DNA of 39,631 bases from Bacteroidota bacterium (GCA_024642705.1 JAHEAQ010000046.1:1-39631), one strand, 5' to 3'; counted from the stretch's first letter, positions 9,028-18,663 are shown. Notes: a model not told the origin generated them from the sequence alone. Numbers and translations are program-made.

Positions 9028-9735
9028 TTATATCCTGAAATCGTATCCTTTTTTCAAAAGTTGATTGTATTTTTTCTTATCAAACTTATAAAGGAAAGCG
9101 CCTTTTTTTGAGGTTCTTTTGTCTTTTTCGTTTAGTTTTTTCAAAATATTCATGCCTTCTATTTTCTTTCTAAAATTTCTGTCATCCAACTTCCTATCAT
9201 ATAAAGATTGATATAAGTTGAACAATTGCGGCATTGTAAATTTTTCAGGAAGTAAATCTATACCAATCGGATATTGTTGTGTTTTTTCTATAAGTTTCAT
9301 TCTGGCTTTACTAACCATTTCACTGTGGTCCAAAACCAATTCTGGAATTTCATTTAAACTAAACCACTTGGAATCATATTTTTCAACTACTTTCTTCTCA
9401 AAATCATTTATTCTTGTTAGAGAATAATAAACAATGCTGATAACTCTAGATCCTGGATCTCTAAAGACTTTTCCAAATGTAAATAGTTGCTCTAAAAAAA
9501 TATTTTTAAGTCCTGTATAATCATACAAAACAGAACTTGCCGCTTCTCTGATGTCTTCTTTTGGGCTCACGAATCTTCCGATCAATGACCATTTATCTTT
9601 AAACGGTTCAATCTTTCGTTTGAACAATAAAAGTTTCATTTGACCATCTTCATAACCAAAAATTACACTATCCACGGCGACGAGTAACTTTTCATTATCT
9701 GTATAAAATGTGCTTAATTGAACTTCCTCTAACAT
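9028..9735 (-). CDS. NUDIX-domain winged-helix transcriptional regulator (NrtR/AraR-like)
   Basis: A 235-residue protein with an N-terminal NUDIX fold (about 15-150) and a C-terminal winged helix (about 160-235, MPQLFNLYQSLYDRKLDDRNF through a lysine-rich end). The NUDIX box at 53-76 is broken: compared with Gx5Ex7REUxEExGU, the REU and EE positions read S68, V69, D72 and Y73, so pyrophosphohydrolase activity is unlikely. This is the layout of the NrtR-related regulators, which in Bacteroidetes include the arabinose-sensing AraR, where the NUDIX fold binds an effector. It starts 15 bases after the stop of the vSGLT-like symporter gene on the same strand, so it probably controls its own operon in response to the transported sugar. 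An inverted repeat at 11364-11383 is a candidate operator. The effector is unknown. Confidence 0.8.
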   Translation of the reverse strand: MLEEVQLSTFYTDNEKLLVAVDSVIFGYEDGQMKLLLFKRKIEPFKDKWSLIGRFVSPKEDIREAASSVLYDYTGLKNIFLEQLFTFGKVFRDPGSRVISIVYYSLTRINDFEKKVVEKYDSKWFSLNEIPELVLDHSEMVSKARMKLIEKTQQYPIGIDLLPEKFTMPQLFNLYQSLYDRKLDDRNFRKKIEGMNILKKLNEKDKRTSKKGAFLYKFDKKKYNQLLKKGYDFRI

Positions 9736-9750
9736 TGAAGACTATATTTA

Positions 9751-11319
9751 TTACCAGAAAACCGCATATATAGCTGCTAAAATTCCACAAATTATTAATG
9801 ACAAAATATTGAAAAGCGTACTTGTCTTGAACATGGTTTTATCATTATGCAAAGCTTTAGCATCATCATTATTTTTATTCCCAAGGATTGAAATTCCTAT
9901 CATTACAAGAGCAAGCACTACAAAACTTAAGCCCATTCTATCCATAAAAGGAATCTGTGGTGTTGCAAATTTCAGTAAAACTGACAGAGGAATAGAAATA
10001 ATTACTACCCAGAAAGCGGCATTTGCTGATGCTTTTTTCCAAAAGAATCCGAACAAAAATATTACCACAACGCCTGGGCTTATGAAGCCTGTGTATTCCT
10101 GAATGTATTGAAATGCTTGATCCAGATTTCCTAACATTGGAGCAATCAATACGCCTATTATCAAGGCACCAGCTGAAGCAATTTTTCCAATCTTGACCAA
10201 ATGTTCCTGATGCCCTTCTTTTTCTGCAGTATTTTTAAATCTTAAATTATAAATATCTAAAGTAAATATAGTGGACGCACTATTGACCATTGAACTTAAC
10301 GATGATCCGATTGCTGCGACTAATGCAGCAAATGCCAAACCTTTAAATCCTGTTGTTACATAATTATTTAAAACCCACGGATATGCTTCGTCAGGCTTTG
10401 CAATATCAGCTTGTAAAACAAAAGCAGCAATCCCTGGAATTACAACTATAATAGGTAAAAGAATTTTCATAAACGCAGCAAAAGCTGTTCCTATCTGAGC
10501 TTCTTTCAAACTTTTTGAAGCCAGCGTTCTTTGAATAATATATTGATTTGTTCCCCAATAATATAAATTTGCAACCCACATTCCACCAATCAAAACACTT
10601 ATTCCTGGCAAGTTCATATATTCAGAATTTGTTTTGTCCAAAATCATATCAAACTTTTCAGGTGCTTTCTCGATCAAAGTTTGAAAGCCAGTTATTGGAT
10701 CTCCTCCTAAAGCATTCAACACCATAATACTCGCAAATAATCCTCCAAAAATTAGAACCACCACTTGGACTACGTCAGTCCAAACCACTGCTTTTAATCC
10801 ACCAAAAATGGAAAAAGTTGCAGCATAAATTGCCAAACCAACAATTCCGTATACCATATTGATACCTAGGATATTTTGGAATGCTAACCCACCTAAATAA
10901 AGTACAGTGCTAATGTTTACAAATACAAAAAGCAATACCCAAAAAATAGCTAAACCTGTTCTTACTCTGCCATCAAACCTGTGCTCCAAGAATTGGGGCA
11001 TAGTATAAATGTTATGCTTTATAAAAATAGGGATGAAATATTTCGCTACAATTATTAAAGTTAAAGCAGCCATTAATTCATAAGAACCAATTGCAAGTCC
11101 TACCACATAACCAGAACCTGACATTCCTATAAACTGCTCTGCAGATATATTTGAAGCTATCAAAGATCCTCCAACTGCCCACCATGGAAGTGATTTTCCA
11201 GCCAAAAAATAATCGGTACTATTTTCTGATTTCCCTCTTGACAAATAAATGCCAAAAGCCATCATAGCCAATATATATCCTATAAAAATGGTAATGTCAA
11301 CAAACGAAAATTGGTCCAT
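9751..11319 (-). CDS. Sodium/sugar symporter, vSGLT-like (galactose/glucose type)
   Basis: A 522-residue polytopic membrane protein strikingly like Vibrio vSGLT. FLAGKSLPWWAVGGSLIASN and ISAEQFIGMSGSGY are nearly identical in position and sequence. Residues matching vSGLT sugar ligands are kept: Gln62, Glu81, Asn251, Lys285 and the QYIQEYTG glutamine region, plus the gating Tyr254 in NLYYW. It should therefore take up galactose, glucose or a close relative with sodium. The longest frame starts with TTG at 11325; ATG at 11319 is two codons later and preferred. It heads a two-gene unit with the NUDIX-type regulator. It differs from the symporter at 1882-3480, which has His in place of the vSGLT Gln69. 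Confidence 0.9.
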   Translation of the reverse strand: MDQFSFVDITIFIGYILAMMAFGIYLSRGKSENSTDYFLAGKSLPWWAVGGSLIASNISAEQFIGMSGSGYVVGLAIGSYELMAALTLIIVAKYFIPIFIKHNIYTMPQFLEHRFDGRVRTGLAIFWVLLFVFVNISTVLYLGGLAFQNILGINMVYGIVGLAIYAATFSIFGGLKAVVWTDVVQVVVLIFGGLFASIMVLNALGGDPITGFQTLIEKAPEKFDMILDKTNSEYMNLPGISVLIGGMWVANLYYWGTNQYIIQRTLASKSLKEAQIGTAFAAFMKILLPIIVVIPGIAAFVLQADIAKPDEAYPWVLNNYVTTGFKGLAFAALVAAIGSSLSSMVNSASTIFTLDIYNLRFKNTAEKEGHQEHLVKIGKIASAGALIIGVLIAPMLGNLDQAFQYIQEYTGFISPGVVVIFLFGFFWKKASANAAFWVVIISIPLSVLLKFATPQIPFMDRMGLSFVVLALVMIGISILGNKNNDDAKALHNDKTMFKTSTLFNILSLIICGILAAIYAVFW

Positions 11320-11363
11320 ATTCAATATTTACAAAACAAAATAAAATAAATTTCAAGTCAAAT

Positions 11364-11383
11364 TAAACGTAATTTAACGTTTA
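11364..11383. promoter_or_regulatory. Inverted repeat upstream of the vSGLT-like symporter, candidate operator
   Basis: TAAACGT at 11364-11370 and ACGTTTA at 11377-11383 are perfect inverted arms of seven bases with an AATTTA spacer. It lies 45 bases upstream of the symporter ATG on the minus strand, where an operator for the downstream NUDIX-type regulator would be expected. I did not see the repeat elsewhere in the window. The sequence is certain; binding by that regulator is inference. Confidence 0.4.
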
Positions 11384-11565
11384 TTAAATAATACCCTCCT
11401 TTTTTTTAAAAAAAATATATTTGTTCAGACTAAGCATGATTAAAGATTCTTTTTTTCTCAAAAAAATTCAACATATTTCAATTGAGAAATTTCTACTTCA
11501 GATCGAATCAAAATCCATTTATTGAAATACATTTCTTATATTGAACTGTTCAAATAAAAATTAAT
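11384..11565. other. AT-rich intergenic region between divergent symporter and flavoprotein genes
   Basis: No gene is visible. The region holds T- and A-tracts, and TATATTTG at 11416-11423 fits the Bacteroidota -7 consensus TAnnTTTG on the plus strand, so it could serve the flavoprotein gene with a leader of roughly 140 bases. No convincing -33 element was found. Confidence 0.3.
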
Positions 11566-13170
11566 GTGATCCAATCTTACAAACAAAAACATGAAATTTC
11601 AGACCATTATGATACTATCATAATTGGTTCTGGAATGGGCAGTTTAACCACCGGTGCAATCTTATCAAAAGAAGGACAGAAAGTTTTAATACTCGAAAGG
11701 CATTACACACCTGGAGGTTTTACACATGTTTTCAAAAGAAGAGGATACGAATGGGACGTTGGTATTCACTATATTGGTGAGGTGCAGCGTCCAAATAGCA
11801 TTATTAAAAAATTGTTTGATTATATAACAGATAAAGAACTTCAATGGGCGGATATGGGTGACGTGTATGATCGCATCATCATTGGAGATCAATCTTATGA
11901 TTTGGTGAAAGGTGTTCAAAACTTTAAAGATAAGATACTCGAGTATTTCCCTCAAGAAGAAGAGGCTATTTCAAAATATGTAGAAATGGTATTTGAAGCT
12001 ACAAAATCGAGTAAAAATTTTTATTTGGACAAAGTACTTCCTTCATTGGCCCAAAAATTTTCAGGTTCCATCATGCGGAAGCCATTTTATAAATTTTCTG
12101 ATAAAACTACCGATGAGGTCCTAAGAAAACTAACTAATAATGAAACCTTGATTAAAGTACTCACTGGTCAATATGGTGATTACGGTATGCCTCCAAAAAA
12201 AAGCAGTTTTTTTATGCATGCTTCCGTGGTTCGTCACTATTTTAGTGGTGGTAACTTTCCGATTGGCGGATCATCTAGGATAGTAGAAACCATTGAACCA
12301 ATTATTACAAAATCCGGTGGAACAATTGTAATTAGTGCAGAAGTGGATAGTATTATTATCGAAGATGACGTGGCAAAAGGAGTAAAAATGAAAGACGGAC
12401 GTAAAATATTTGCAGAAAATATTGTGAGTGGCGCAGGATTAATGACAACTTATGAAAAACTATTGCCATCAGAGGTAGTTGCTAAATTTGGATTAAAAGA
12501 ACAACTTCAAAAAGTAAATCGATCTGTTTCACATGCATGCCTTTACATTGGATTAAATGGAAGCCCCGCAGATCTTAATTTGCCAAAAACCAATTTATGG
12601 ATTTATCCAGATGATGCTGACCACGATACTTGTGTGGAACGTTATATCGCAGATATAAATGAGGCTTTTCCCGTAGTTTATATTTCATTTCCATCTGCAA
12701 AAGATCCTGATTGGTCCAATAGATATCCGGGAAAAAGTACGATTGATATCATCACTTTAATTCCATTTGATGAATTTGCAGAATGGACTGGTACAAGATG
12801 GAAACATAGAGGTCCTGAATATGAATCTAAAAAAGAAAAGATTTCACAAAGATTATTGGAAGAATTGTTTACACAATTGCCTCATTTGAAAGGTAAAATA
12901 GATTGCTATGAGCTTTCTACTCCATTGACCACGGAACATTTTATTAATTATGAAAAAGGTGAAATATATGGCCTTGATCATAGCCCTCAAAGATTTAGGC
13001 AAAAATTCTTAAAACCAAAAACCCCAATTAAAAACTTATATTTAACTGGTCAAGATATTGTAACCGCAGGAATAGGTGCCGCATTATTTTCTGGTGTTCT
13101 TACAACGACTTCCATAACAAGAAAAAATATCTTGAACAAGATTATGAAACAAGGAAACAATTTAATTTGA
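11566..13170 (+). CDS. FAD-dependent oxidoreductase, RetSat / phytoene desaturase-CrtISO family
   Basis: A 534-residue flavoprotein. The N-terminal dinucleotide-binding motif IIIGSGMGSLTTGAIL is followed by the second-strand acidic end ILERH and by GGFTHVFKRRGYEWDVGIHY, a segment typical of all-trans-retinol 13,14-reductase (RetSat) and carotenoid isomerase-like members of the CrtI superfamily. The C-terminal FAD contact is present as NLYLTGQDIVTAGIGAALFSG. It probably reduces or isomerises a polyene or polyisoprenoid, but no carotenoid genes are nearby and the substrate cannot be assigned. The start is GTG at 11566 with no in-frame ATG before residue 20, so GTG is likely used. It is transcribed rightward alone; the next gene begins about 105 bases on. 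Confidence 0.82.
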   Translation: MIQSYKQKHEISDHYDTIIIGSGMGSLTTGAILSKEGQKVLILERHYTPGGFTHVFKRRGYEWDVGIHYIGEVQRPNSIIKKLFDYITDKELQWADMGDVYDRIIIGDQSYDLVKGVQNFKDKILEYFPQEEEAISKYVEMVFEATKSSKNFYLDKVLPSLAQKFSGSIMRKPFYKFSDKTTDEVLRKLTNNETLIKVLTGQYGDYGMPPKKSSFFMHASVVRHYFSGGNFPIGGSSRIVETIEPIITKSGGTIVISAEVDSIIIEDDVAKGVKMKDGRKIFAENIVSGAGLMTTYEKLLPSEVVAKFGLKEQLQKVNRSVSHACLYIGLNGSPADLNLPKTNLWIYPDDADHDTCVERYIADINEAFPVVYISFPSAKDPDWSNRYPGKSTIDIITLIPFDEFAEWTGTRWKHRGPEYESKKEKISQRLLEELFTQLPHLKGKIDCYELSTPLTTEHFINYEKGEIYGLDHSPQRFRQKFLKPKTPIKNLYLTGQDIVTAGIGAALFSGVLTTTSITRKNILNKIMKQGNNLI

Positions 13171-13275
13171 CCATTATAAATACTTTTATTCGATTAAACT
13201 ATTGTTTTCGGATTATGCATTTGAATAAATCCACACTAGTTATTACTTTTAACAATACTTTTAAAAATATAGAAA

Positions 13276-14316
13276 ATGAAAAATATGCCTTCTTCACGTC
13301 GACAATTTATTAAAGCTACCGGTCTAGTTGCTGGAGCATCTATCATCAGCCCTTCCTTATTTGCATCTCCCAGTATTTTGAAATACTACAATTCGCCTGT
13401 TTCTTTTGTAAATGGAGTTCAATTAGGTGCGATTACCTATTCATTCAGAAGCATGAAAGATCAAAGTGCTGAAGCAACATTGCAATATGTCGTAGATTCA
13501 GGAATAAGTGCTATAGAATTAATGGGAGATCCAGCTGAAAGTTTTGCTGGAATTGCTGAAAATCCTGTGGATCGAAGAGCTTTTTTCGGGTTAATGAGAA
13601 AAAGTAGAAGTGACGACGGATTAACCTCAGATGAACAAAAAGATATGGATGAAATGAAGGCACAAATGGATGCATTTAATTTGGAAATTGCAAAATGGAG
13701 AGCCACCGTTTCTATGGATAAATTTACAGAACTCAAAAAAATGTACAAAAAAGCAGGCGTTTCAATATATGGGTTCAAACCAAGTGCTTTTGGCAAAAAC
13801 AATACAGATGCTGAAATCAACTATGGCTTCAAAGCTGCAAAAGCCTTAGGTGCTAGTCATGTAACTTTAGAACATCCAAGCGATGATGCCCATACCTTGA
13901 AACTAGGGATGATGGCTGCAAAACATAAAATATTTGTTGGGTATCATGGCCATGAACAACAAACCCCTACCCTTTGGGATACAGCTTTAGGACAATCCAA
14001 ATTCAATGCATTGAATTTGGATCTTGGACATTATATTGCAGCAGGAAATCCAGATCCAAAAATTTTAATTCAAGCAAAGCATGATCGCATAATGAGTATG
14101 CACGTGAAAGACCGCACCACCCCAGCAAATGGAAAAGGGAATTTAGCTTTTGGTCAAGGTGATACTCCGATTGTGGAAGTATTGCAATTAATGAGAGATC
14201 AGAAATATAAGTTTCCAGCAACAATTGAATTAGAGTACGAAATCCCTGAAGGTTCTGATGCAATAAAGGAGCTTGTAAAATGTGTTGATTATTGCAAAAA
14301 AGCACTTGGAGCTTAA
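13276..14316 (+). CDS. Tat-exported sugar phosphate isomerase/epimerase-like TIM-barrel protein
   Basis: A 346-residue protein with a twin-arginine leader, SSRRQFIKATG at about 6-16, followed by a hydrophobic stretch. The mature part is an AP-endonuclease-2/xylose-isomerase-like TIM barrel: GAITYSFRSM at the first strand, GISAIELMG at the second, ASHVTLEHP, FVGYHGHEQQ, LNLDLGHYIAAGNP, MSMHVKDR with its metal-type His, and the closing TIELEYEIPEGSDA. The Glu, Asp/His and His-x-Lys positions of the divalent-metal site appear kept. Such periplasmic isomerase-like proteins are abundant in Bacteroidota; some relatives act on inositols or keto-sugars, but activity cannot be read from sequence. The S9 peptidase gene follows 66 bases later on the same strand. 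Confidence 0.83.
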   Translation: MKNMPSSRRQFIKATGLVAGASIISPSLFASPSILKYYNSPVSFVNGVQLGAITYSFRSMKDQSAEATLQYVVDSGISAIELMGDPAESFAGIAENPVDRRAFFGLMRKSRSDDGLTSDEQKDMDEMKAQMDAFNLEIAKWRATVSMDKFTELKKMYKKAGVSIYGFKPSAFGKNNTDAEINYGFKAAKALGASHVTLEHPSDDAHTLKLGMMAAKHKIFVGYHGHEQQTPTLWDTALGQSKFNALNLDLGHYIAAGNPDPKILIQAKHDRIMSMHVKDRTTPANGKGNLAFGQGDTPIVEVLQLMRDQKYKFPATIELEYEIPEGSDAIKELVKCVDYCKKALGA

Positions 14317-14382
14317 TCAAAAAAGCAAATTAAAATAACAAACATATATTGTATTTAATCGTATTCAAATTATCAATATAGA

Positions 14383-16575
14383 ATGAAAAAATTGATTCCG
14401 GGAATCTTATGTTTAATCGCTTTTTTTAGCCCCAATTTATCGATTGGGCAAGCAAAATTTTCTGAATTAGATTATGCTAAAGCAGAACAAATGCTTAGTT
14501 GGAACGCTTCTACTTTAATAGATCATATGAATGTGAATCCTGAATGGATTGGCAATGGAAAATTGTGGTATAAAATTCTTGTAAATGGTGGAGCTGAATA
14601 TGTCCTTTATGATGCAGTCAAAAAAGAAAAAAAAGTTTTCAAAACAGAAAATGAAATTAAAAATAATATACCTAATAAAAAAGATGGCCCTTCATACGAT
14701 AGGCGGAGAGAGAGTTTATCACCTGATGAAACCAAAATAATATTTATCAGAGATTGGAATTTGTGGGTTAGGGATGTAAAAACCTCAACTGAAACTCAAT
14801 TGACTTTTGACGGCAGCGAGAATTTTGGATATGCAACAGATAATGCTGGCTGGCGTCAAAGTGAAAAACCAATTTTATTATGGTCTCCAGATTCAAAAAA
14901 AATAGCCACCTTTAAGCAAGACCAAAGACATGTGAGTGATATGCATTTGGTGACAACTAATCCTGGCGCTCCTAAGTTAAAAACTTGGAAATACCCAATT
15001 CCTGAAGATAAAGATATTATCAGAATCCACAGAATAATCATTGAAGTCGAGAAGGCTAAAATTATCAAATTTAATATTCCTGCTGATCCGAGACGTGGAA
15101 CCCTGTGTGATGATATTGCTTGTTCAGGAAACTTTGATGACAATGATTGGAGTGAAGATGGGAGCAAATTAGCTTTTGTATCTACTTCCAGAGACCATAA
15201 AGAAGCTCATTTCAGGATTGCAGATGCACTAACGGGCCAAGTTACCGACATTTATAAAGAAGTAGTTGCCACTCAATATGAATCAGGTCAAGGTGCTGTC
15301 AATTGGAAATACTTACCTAATTCTAATGAATTCATTTGGTATTCTGAAAGAGACAATTGGGGGCATTTATATCTTTATGACATCAAAACTGGAAAAGTAA
15401 AACACCAAATTACAAGCGGTGACTTTGTAGTAACCGAAGTAAAAGAATTTGATGTTAAAAATAGAAAAATTTACTTTGAAGCTAATGGAAAAGAACCTGG
15501 AAGAGATCCATATTTCAGTCATTTTTATAGTGTAGATTTTTCGGGTAAAAACTTAAAACTTTTGACACCAGAAAATGGTAATCATAATATTTCAATTTCT
15601 CCTGATAAACAATATCTGGTTGATAACTATTCTCAACCAGATATCCCTCCAGTTTCAGTTTTAAGAAAAATGGATGGCACATTGATCGAAACATTAGAGA
15701 AAACTGACATTAGCAGGCTAACTGCAACTGGATGGAAACCCCCTAAACAAATAAAAGTGAAGTCCGAAGATGGAAAATATGATTTGTACGGATTGATGTT
15801 TTCTCCAACAGAATTGACCCCTGGAAAGAAATATCCAATAATTAACTACATATATCCTGGGCCACAAGGAGGTAGTGTAGGCAGTAGATCATTTAGTCCT
15901 GGACGAAGTGATCATCAAGCATTGGCTGAATTGGGTTTTGTTGTCGTGGCTATTGAAGGCACCTGTAATCCTAATAGATCTAAAGCGTTCCATGATGAAT
16001 GTTATGGAGAAATGGCTATTAATACTTTACCAGACCAAGTTTCTGGGATGCAACAACTGGCAAAAGAATATGATTATATTGATTTAGATAGAGTTGGAAT
16101 CTGGGGACACTCCGGTGGTGGATTTGCAACAGCTTCAGCGATGTTCACATATCCAGATTTTTTTGATGTAGGTATTTCAGAGTCTGGTAATCATGACAAC
16201 AGAAATTATGAAGATGATTGGGGTGAAAGATATATTGGATTGATGGAAGAGAACAAAAATGGTCAAAATAATTATGAAGTTCAAGCCAACCAAATGTATG
16301 CGGGAAATCTAAAAGGTAAGTTATTGCTTGCTCATGGTGGGATGGATGATAATGTGCCTCCTTATAATACGAATTTGGTTGTGGATGCCTTGATAAAAGC
16401 GAATAAAGATTTTGATTTAATAATCTTCCCAAATGCACGACATGGTTATGGAGAAGACAGTTTTTATATGATGAGAAGGAGGTGGGATTATTTTGTTAAA
16501 AATCTATTGAATGCTGATCCACCTAAGGAATATAAAATAAAATATACTCCAGATCCTAGAGGTGGGAGAGCTTAA
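14383..16575 (+). CDS. S9-family serine peptidase (prolyl oligopeptidase / DPP IV-like), exported
   Basis: A 730-residue exported peptidase. A signal peptide spans about residues 1-23. Residues 40-450 are beta-propeller repeats (SPDETKIIFIRDWNLWV, LLWSPDSKKIATF, WSEDGSKLAFVS, ISPDKQYLV), and 455-715 form the alpha/beta-hydrolase catalytic domain. The predicted triad is Ser577 in GHSGGG, Asp655 in HGGMDDNVPP and His687 in FPNARHGYG. Classical DPP IV has GWSYGG at the nucleophile; GHSGGG is a variant, and I could not locate a clear double-Glu N-terminus-binding motif, so dipeptidyl release is likely but not certain. It probably acts in the periplasm on proline-containing peptides. It may be co-transcribed with the TIM-barrel gene, without an obvious functional link. 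Confidence 0.88.
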   Translation: MKKLIPGILCLIAFFSPNLSIGQAKFSELDYAKAEQMLSWNASTLIDHMNVNPEWIGNGKLWYKILVNGGAEYVLYDAVKKEKKVFKTENEIKNNIPNKKDGPSYDRRRESLSPDETKIIFIRDWNLWVRDVKTSTETQLTFDGSENFGYATDNAGWRQSEKPILLWSPDSKKIATFKQDQRHVSDMHLVTTNPGAPKLKTWKYPIPEDKDIIRIHRIIIEVEKAKIIKFNIPADPRRGTLCDDIACSGNFDDNDWSEDGSKLAFVSTSRDHKEAHFRIADALTGQVTDIYKEVVATQYESGQGAVNWKYLPNSNEFIWYSERDNWGHLYLYDIKTGKVKHQITSGDFVVTEVKEFDVKNRKIYFEANGKEPGRDPYFSHFYSVDFSGKNLKLLTPENGNHNISISPDKQYLVDNYSQPDIPPVSVLRKMDGTLIETLEKTDISRLTATGWKPPKQIKVKSEDGKYDLYGLMFSPTELTPGKKYPIINYIYPGPQGGSVGSRSFSPGRSDHQALAELGFVVVAIEGTCNPNRSKAFHDECYGEMAINTLPDQVSGMQQLAKEYDYIDLDRVGIWGHSGGGFATASAMFTYPDFFDVGISESGNHDNRNYEDDWGERYIGLMEENKNGQNNYEVQANQMYAGNLKGKLLLAHGGMDDNVPPYNTNLVVDALIKANKDFDLIIFPNARHGYGEDSFYMMRRRWDYFVKNLLNADPPKEYKIKYTPDPRGGRA

Positions 16576-16672
16576 TTGACAAGTTCGATAATTTATTAAT
16601 GGACAAATCATTATTAATTTTTAGTCATTTCAATTTTGTATGATTAAAAATATGGAAATATAATATTTCAAA

Positions 16673-17122
16673 ATGGAAGCAAATATAATAGTTGGAAATA
16701 ATACCATCTATCATAATCTAACCATAAAATCTAATGTTGAAAAAGTATTCGAAGCTATTTCCAATCCAGAACATTTGATTAATTGGTGGCCCGAAAAATG
16801 TTCTGGAGAAAAAAAAATTGGCGGTGAATACAATTTTTATTTTGGTCCAGAATATGATTGGTTTGGCAAAGTAATTAATTATAATCCCAACAATAATTTT
16901 CATATTAAAATGACTAAATCAGATTTAGATTGGCAACCAACTTCGTTTGGGTTCGATCTTACCGAAGTAAATGATAATGTTCTATTAAGATTTTGGCACA
17001 GCGGATGGTTGAAACAGAACGACCATTTTAAAATTTCTTCCTATTGCTGGGCAATTTTATTGAAGGGTTTGAAAGATTATATAGAAAAAGGGGAGATTAT
17101 TCCTTTTGAACAAAGAAGTTGA
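16673..17122 (+). CDS. SRPBCC / AHSA1-like domain protein
   Basis: A 149-residue soluble protein made of one START/Bet v1-like (SRPBCC) domain. Characteristic features are the opening strand YHNLTIKSNVEKVFEAISN, the helix-then-W motif PEHLINWWPE, a central GGEYNFYFGPEYDWFGKV, and a long C-terminal helix including AILLKGLKDYIEKGE. AHSA1-type members in bacteria bind hydrophobic ligands or act as small stress proteins; the ligand is unknown. It is preceded by about 97 bases of non-coding sequence and converges with the CvfB gene, separated by 15 bases. Confidence 0.8.
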   Translation: MEANIIVGNNTIYHNLTIKSNVEKVFEAISNPEHLINWWPEKCSGEKKIGGEYNFYFGPEYDWFGKVINYNPNNNFHIKMTKSDLDWQPTSFGFDLTEVNDNVLLRFWHSGWLKQNDHFKISSYCWAILLKGLKDYIEKGEIIPFEQRS

Positions 17123-17137
17123 TTCGTTGATAACTAT

Positions 17138-17980
17138 TCAAGCTTCTTTTATCAAATAAATCCCATCATCTTTCAAATCTACAATCTTTTGTTTATACAA
17201 TGATCCAAGAGATTTTTTAAACAGCTTTTTGCTAATTCCAAAACGTTTTCTAATCATTATTGGGTCACTTTTATCCGTAAAAGGAAGAAAACCTTGGTTT
17301 TTTTCAAGTATCGTCAATATCTTCTGAGCATTAGGCTCAATACTTTTATGGCCAATTGGCGTTAGGCTAATATCAATTTTTCCATCCTCACGAATTAGCT
17401 TAACATATCCTTTCATTGTCTGACCAACCCTTAAAATTTCATGGACTTCGTTATCATAAATCAGGCCTGAATATTTTTGATTAATAATAACTGCATATCC
17501 TAAATCTGATTCCGAATACATGATTAAATCGACTTCCTGACCTCTTTCAAGATCACCATCGTTAACATGCTTGAGATACGGGCTAATTTTTGTTGAACCA
17601 ACTAATCGATCCGACTTTTCATCAAAATACATATGAACCACATAATTCCGATTTGGTGTAAGATTAAAAGCTTGGTTTCTGTATGGAATAAACAATTCTT
17701 TTGTAACTCCCCAATCGCAAAAAGCACCAACATCATTAACTGTATTTACTTGTAGAGATGCAAATTGCCCAAGTGTTAATAAGGGTTTTTCTAATGTAGC
17801 TACCGGCAAATTACCTGAATCAAGATAGACAATCACTTTTAAAAGATCTCCCTTTTTCATGCTTGGTGAAATGTACTTCCTTGGAAATAAAACTTCCTCT
17901 CCATCAACATCAGTTAGATAATAACCATGAGGTGTCTCTCTACTTATTGTCAATTCATTGAATTCCCCTATTTTAATCAT
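17138..17980 (-). CDS. cvfB: CvfB/YitL-like S1 RNA-binding protein
   Basis: A 280-residue cytoplasmic RNA-binding protein with S1-like beta barrels followed by a winged helix. The N-terminus (IGEFNELTISRETPHGYYL, then EVLFPRKY) and the central VGAFCDWGVTKELFIPYRNQ match the CvfB family; a further S1 repeat is GYVKLIREDGKIDISL near 190-210, and the C-terminal winged helix spans roughly 220-280. In Staphylococcus CvfB binds RNA and affects virulence-gene expression; in other bacteria its role is undefined. It has its own upstream region and no clear operon partner. Confidence 0.85.
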   Translation of the reverse strand: MIKIGEFNELTISRETPHGYYLTDVDGEEVLFPRKYISPSMKKGDLLKVIVYLDSGNLPVATLEKPLLTLGQFASLQVNTVNDVGAFCDWGVTKELFIPYRNQAFNLTPNRNYVVHMYFDEKSDRLVGSTKISPYLKHVNDGDLERGQEVDLIMYSESDLGYAVIINQKYSGLIYDNEVHEILRVGQTMKGYVKLIREDGKIDISLTPIGHKSIEPNAQKILTILEKNQGFLPFTDKSDPIMIRKRFGISKKLFKKSLGSLYKQKIVDLKDDGIYLIKEA

Positions 17981-18094
17981 ATTATATATGTAATTAATTT
18001 CCTTAGTTTAAGATTAAAAGCAATCAACATGTAAATTAAGAAATTACATCTTGGATTTGACTAAAAGAAATAAAAACAATAATTTAATCATTTA

Positions 18095-18550
18095 TTAATC
18101 CTCAAGAGTCAACCTCAGACAATCATTTTTAACTGCGATAAAACCTAAATCAGTATACAAATTGAAAGCTCGGACATTAGTTGGGAATACTTCCAATTCA
18201 ATGGCTTTAAAATTAGAATGTTTACTATCTATGATAAATTTTATAAAATTAGTTCCAATGCCTAAACTGCGATATTCGGTTTTGATGTACAATTCATCAA
18301 TATTCAAAAGAATGCCACCGTATTCATTACTCCAATAATTGATTAATATAGCGTATCCTATGACTAGTTCCCCCAAATAAAAGCCAAAAAGCCTTCCACT
18401 TTCCGGATGTTGCTTTAAAAATTGAATGGTACTATCAATCTTAGTTTCATTCATATCTAGTCCGCCTGGGTCACTCTCATAAAGATCTTTGATCATAATA
18501 TAAAGTTCATCTTTATCCTTATTCTCATAATCTTTAAATATAATTTCCAT
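18095..18550 (-). CDS. GNAT-family N-acetyltransferase
   Basis: A 151-residue GNAT domain. The acetyl-CoA-binding motif A is visible as LYIKTEYRSLGIGTNFIKFI (R-x-x-G-I-G loop), preceded by the strand GILLNIDELYI and followed by AIELEVFPTNVRAFNLYTDLGF, the usual last helix/strand of the fold. The N-terminal YENKDKDELYIMIKDLY matches the first helix. The acceptor substrate is unknown. It stands alone on the minus strand with about 110 bases of non-coding sequence on each side. Confidence 0.83.
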   Translation of the reverse strand: MEIIFKDYENKDKDELYIMIKDLYESDPGGLDMNETKIDSTIQFLKQHPESGRLFGFYLGELVIGYAILINYWSNEYGGILLNIDELYIKTEYRSLGIGTNFIKFIIDSKHSNFKAIELEVFPTNVRAFNLYTDLGFIAVKNDCLRLTLED

Positions 18551-18663
18551 TTTTTGCCTTTAATTTTAAATGCATTGATATAAATTCTCAAATTTGGATT
18601 GAAACCAATCCTAATATTCAGTATTGTTAAAACAAAAAACAATAAATATAAAATCTTTGACAG

